Origin: Chthonomonas sp. UBA1950
GTDB taxonomy: Bacteria; Armatimonadota; Fimbriimonadia; Fimbriimonadales; Fimbriimonadaceae
NCBI GenBank assembly: GCA_002336105.1
Contig: DDEQ01000020.1
Location: forward strand, 31,162-37,449
DNA length: 6,288 bases
Reading direction: 5' to 3'
Shown here: piece after piece, positions 4,475 to 6,288 of the stretch
How positions within the stretch are numbered: the first letter of the stretch is position 1
Layout of the letters: each line of letters starts with the position of its first letter
The notes under the pieces: model-generated
Told to the model about the DNA's origin: nothing
What the model saw: the letters and a program-made list of their open reading frames with translations, nothing else
Databases searched by the model: none
Position numbers and translations under genes: made by a program

Positions 4475-4869
4475 AAATTTTGTTTGTTTGTGTCCATAAC
4501 GCGGGGCGATCACAAATGGCGGAAGCCTTTGTCAATTACTATGCCAAGAGCTATAGTCTGCCAGTGACCGCCAAGTCGGCAGGAACGGTATCTGGCAAAT
4601 CTCTGAATCCCGTCGCTGTGCAAGCGATGGATCAGGTCGGAATCAGCATGGCAAACCAACTGCCAAAGCTGATCACCAAAGAGATGGTTGACGAGGCCGA
4701 TCTGATTATCACCATGGGTTGCGGCGTTGATGCTGAATCTTGTCCTGCGAAGTTCGTTGCTTCGGTCGATTGGGGACTCGACGATCCGGCTGGCCAAGGA
4801 ATCGAAGCCGTGAGAGTCGTTCGCGAGCAGATCGACCTTCGAGTGCGGGAAATGCTTTCGCTGGACTAG
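4471..4869 (+). CDS. arsC: Arsenate reductase, thioredoxin-coupled (low-molecular-weight phosphatase fold)
   Basis: A 132-residue cytoplasmic enzyme that reduces arsenate to arsenite, the form exported by Acr3 and methylated by ArsM. The N-terminal phosphatase loop is C-X5-R: C7 to R13 in VCVHNAGRSQMAEAF. The resolving cysteines are C84 and C91 in MGCGVDAESCP, seven residues apart as in the Bacillus/Staphylococcus thioredoxin-linked class. That pair distinguishes it from ordinary low-molecular-weight tyrosine phosphatases. DWGLDDPAG (100-108) carries the general-acid Asp before Pro, at D105. The ATG overlaps the acr3 stop as ATGA, and a GGAG lies 8 nt upstream (4459-4462). Its stop codon shares the tetramer CTAG with the convergent tdk stop, leaving no room for an operon terminator between them. 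Thioredoxin genes are not in view. Confidence 0.95.
   Translation: MKILFVCVHNAGRSQMAEAFVNYYAKSYSLPVTAKSAGTVSGKSLNPVAVQAMDQVGISMANQLPKLITKEMVDEADLIITMGCGVDAESCPAKFVASVDWGLDDPAGQGIEAVRVVREQIDLRVREMLSLD
4642..4673. repeat. Eleven-pair imperfect hairpin within arsC
   Basis: ATCAGC (4642-4647) pairs with GCTGAT (4668-4673), and TGGCA (4649-4653) pairs with TGCCA (4661-4665). A one-by-two internal loop separates the stems and the terminal loop has 7 nt. It lies in the middle of the coding sequence, with no T-tract following. Confidence 0.55.
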
Positions 4870-5450
4870 CGTTTCTTTTTGGGCACACCACGGATCTCGT
4901 AGCACCGACGGCATCGAGCCTCATATGCCTCCGTGGCTCCGATTAGGATGATTGGATCATCCCAGTGAGCCGGTTTGCCATCGATCATTCGATAAGTGTG
5001 GCTTGCTGGAGCCCCACATTTCATGCAGATTGCCCTGAGCTTGACGACCTCGTCTGCTGCAGCTAAGAGTTTTGGCATTGGGCCGAATGGTTGCCTTCTA
5101 AAGTCTTGGTCTAGTCCAGCGCAAATGACATCTTTTCCACTGTCGGCTAGTTCAACGGCAAGGTCAACTATGGACTCATCGAAGAACTGCACCTCTTCGA
5201 TGAGAACCATATCTGACTCTTTGATTATCTTTGACCGAAGGTCTGGGACGCCCGCAACGGGCACCGCCTCATGTTGCACACCCATGTGAGTCACGACCAT
5301 CGTTTGGTGGTAACGGTCGTCGATCACCGGTTTGAAAACCTGGACCTTCTTTTTCGCGTACAGCGCACGACGAGCAAGCCGGATGAGTTCTTCCGACTTG
5401 CCCGCATACATGCTGCCGCAGACGACGGTAATCTTTCCGAGAGGTTTCAA
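4866..5450 (-). CDS. tdk: Thymidine kinase (type II, TK1-like)
   Basis: A 194-residue cytoplasmic enzyme that phosphorylates thymidine with ATP in the nucleoside salvage pathway. The P-loop GSMYAGKS is at 12-19, and the Walker B/catalytic segment VLIEEVQFF is at 82-90. E86 is the expected catalytic Glu. The preceding residue is Glu (E85), where the family normally has Asp (IDE.QFF). GLDQDFRRQPFGPMP (112-126) is the typical segment after it. Four zinc-type cysteines are at 142, 145, 180 and 183 (CMKC and CRRC). YRMIDGKP and the later GATEAYEARC complete the lasso and substrate region. The start is TTG 5450, immediately after the manB TAA; no ATG occurs before the one inside the P-loop. A GAGG 4 nt upstream, inside manB, supports it. 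The gene converges on arsC with a 4-bp overlap and is probably cotranscribed with manB. Confidence 0.95.
   Translation of the reverse strand: MKPLGKITVVCGSMYAGKSEELIRLARRALYAKKKVQVFKPVIDDRYHQTMVVTHMGVQHEAVPVAGVPDLRSKIIKESDMVLIEEVQFFDESIVDLAVELADSGKDVICAGLDQDFRRQPFGPMPKLLAAADEVVKLRAICMKCGAPASHTYRMIDGKPAHWDDPIILIGATEAYEARCRRCYEIRGVPKKKR
5169..5211. repeat. Sixteen-pair hairpin over the tdk catalytic-motif codons
   Basis: CTCATCGAAGA (5175-5185) and TCTTCGATGAG (5194-5204) are perfect 11-bp complements around an 8-nt loop. Outside a one-by-two internal loop, TATGG (5169-5173) pairs with CCATA (5207-5211). The region encodes tdk residues about 81-95, including IEEVQFFDE. It is the strongest inverted repeat I found in the window. 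Confidence 0.75.
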
Positions 5451-5461
5451 TTAGCCTCGGA
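5436..5461 (-). promoter_or_regulatory. Hairpin over the tdk ribosome binding site and TTG start
   Basis: TCCGAG (5436-5441) and CTCGGA (5456-5461) are perfect 6-bp complements. In the minus-strand message the GAGG ribosome site (5458-5455) is partly in the stem and the TTG start (5450) is in the loop. Ribosomes completing manB would open it, so this fits translational coupling of tdk to manB. Confidence 0.4.
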
Positions 5462-6288
5462 TGAGCTTGAGAAGTTCGTCGGTCTTTTCTTTGAGGAGAG
5501 CTTTGTCGCCTTTGGTCTCGACATTCAGACGAATCAGCGGCTCGGTGTTCGATCCGCGAAGGTTGAACCGCCATGTTGGATAGTCGACGCTCAGGCCGTC
5601 TACCTTCGATACGTCTCCATCTGGGTATGCCGCCTCAGCTTTAGCAAGAATGGCCTTCACATCGGCGACCGTCGAGTTGATTTCACCGCTACACGGGTAG
5701 CTCTCGATCATTTCGGCAACCAGTGAGTCCAAGCTCTTGCCGGTAACGCTGACTAGCTTTGCAATCAACAGGAACGGAATCATGCCGCTATCGCAGTACC
5801 AGTGGGCTTTGAAATAGTGGTGAGCGCTCATCTCGCCACCATAGGTCGCATCGACAGCTCTCATCTTTTCTTTGATGAAGGCGTGACCACTCTTACAAAG
5901 TACTGCTTCGCCGCCGAGCTTGCTAACGATGTCGATGGTGTTCCAAGTCAGCCGTGGATCGTAAACGATTCGTTGGTCAGAATTGCCCTGGAGGAGCGCT
6001 TGAGCCAGTAATCCGACGATGTAGTAGCCTTCGATGAATTCGCCTTTTCCGGTGAGGAAGAAGCAACGGTCATAGTCGCCGTCCCATGCAACGCCGAAGT
6101 CAAAGTCGCCATTTCGAAGCGCTTCCTCAGTGCCTGCACGAGCTTCTTCTAGAATCGGGTTTGGGATTCCGTTGGGGAAGGTGCCGTCTGGTTCAAAGTG
6201 TCGCTTCGTAACTCGAAGTGGTAAGTGCGGGAGGAGAGCTTCGAGAGCCACGCCAGCAGCGCCGTTTCCTGGATCGGCAAGGATTTTT
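5451..6288 (-). CDS. manB: Phosphomannomutase (ManB/CpsG type), C-terminal 278 residues, 5' end beyond window
   Basis: The C-terminal part of an alpha-D-phosphohexomutase, probably interconverting mannose 6-phosphate and mannose 1-phosphate for GDP-mannose synthesis. Some relatives also act on glucose phosphates. The frame is open to the right edge, so the GTG at 6251 is internal and not the start. In visible numbering, KILADPGNGAAG (1-12) opens domain 2. FPNGIPNP (37-44) follows, with the metal-binding DGDYDR at 69-74 and EFIEGYYIVGLLA at 83-95. The sugar-binding loop is GGEMSAHHYF (150-159), followed by YCDSGMIPFLL. RGSNTEPLIRLNVE (244-257) is the domain 4 phosphate-binding loop. Against a family length near 455, about 180 residues are missing, including the phosphoserine loop. 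It ends TAA and is followed without a gap by tdk. Confidence 0.93.
   Translation of the reverse strand, partial: KILADPGNGAAGVALEALLPHLPLRVTKRHFEPDGTFPNGIPNPILEEARAGTEEALRNGDFDFGVAWDGDYDRCFFLTGKGEFIEGYYIVGLLAQALLQGNSDQRIVYDPRLTWNTIDIVSKLGGEAVLCKSGHAFIKEKMRAVDATYGGEMSAHHYFKAHWYCDSGMIPFLLIAKLVSVTGKSLDSLVAEMIESYPCSGEINSTVADVKAILAKAEAAYPDGDVSKVDGLSVDYPTWRFNLRGSNTEPLIRLNVETKGDKALLKEKTDELLKLIRG

Noticed and set aside
4510..4914. Open frame of 134 codons on the minus strand opposite arsC
   Set aside because: arsC has all its catalytic residues on the other strand; the antisense frame has no motif.
5271..5726. Open frame of 151 codons on the plus strand across the manB/tdk junction
   Set aside because: It is antisense to two well-supported genes and its translation resembles no family I know.
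6249..6251. GTG 6251 as the start of the phosphomannomutase
   Set aside because: The frame continues upstream to the window edge as KILADPGNGAAG, a conserved motif of the family, so the gene begins outside the window.
1..6288. CRISPR array, tRNA or rRNA gene, transposase, integrase or attachment site
   Set aside because: No spaced direct repeats, cloverleaf-like sequence or matching protein was seen anywhere, and coding genes fill nearly all of the window.

Overview
This window shows a compact bacterial chromosome segment of moderate GC (roughly half). Eight protein genes almost fill it: two run off the edges and six are complete. No tRNA, rRNA, CRISPR array, insertion sequence or attachment site was seen. 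The proteins are bacterial throughout. The release factor (GGQ followed by HMQKNETAIRI), frequent TTG starts and mixed Shine-Dalgarno use would fit a deep-branching, Gram-negative-like lineage such as Armatimonadota, but that is only a guess from the sequence.

Layout. (1) 1-963, plus strand: the end of trpF (tryptophan synthesis), then a YwiC-like membrane protein whose TTG start directly abuts the trpF stop. (2) 965-2032, minus strand: prfA, peptide chain release factor 1, convergent with ywiC and 1 bp away. (3) 2033-2125: a 93-bp divergent intergenic region with a likely promoter and three inverted repeats. (4) 2126-4869, plus strand: a four-gene arsenic operon, arsR (Cys-rich ArsR/SmtB repressor), arsM (As(III) S-adenosylmethionine methyltransferase), acr3 (arsenite efflux permease) and arsC (thioredoxin-type arsenate reductase). 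Its genes are separated by 1 bp, 2 bp and a 4-bp ATGA overlap. (5) 4866-6288, minus strand: tdk (thymidine kinase), preceded by the C-terminal two thirds of a phosphomannomutase (manB/cpsG type). The tdk TTG start directly abuts the manB stop.

How the genes work together. ArsC would reduce arsenate to arsenite. Acr3 would export arsenite, and ArsM would methylate the remainder to methylated arsenicals. ArsR would repress the set until As(III) binds its cysteines. The flanking genes (trpF, prfA, tdk, manB) are housekeeping, so the ars genes look like an accessory cassette set between core genes, although no junction repeat or mobile-element remnant is visible.

No wholly new system is evident. 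The least explained structure is at RNA/DNA level: perfect intragenic hairpins in ywiC, arsM, acr3 and tdk, plus an imperfect one in arsC; possible regulatory hairpins at the prfA 3' side and the tdk start; a CTAG tetramer serving as stop codon on both strands; and a multi-palindrome control region shared by prfA and arsR.
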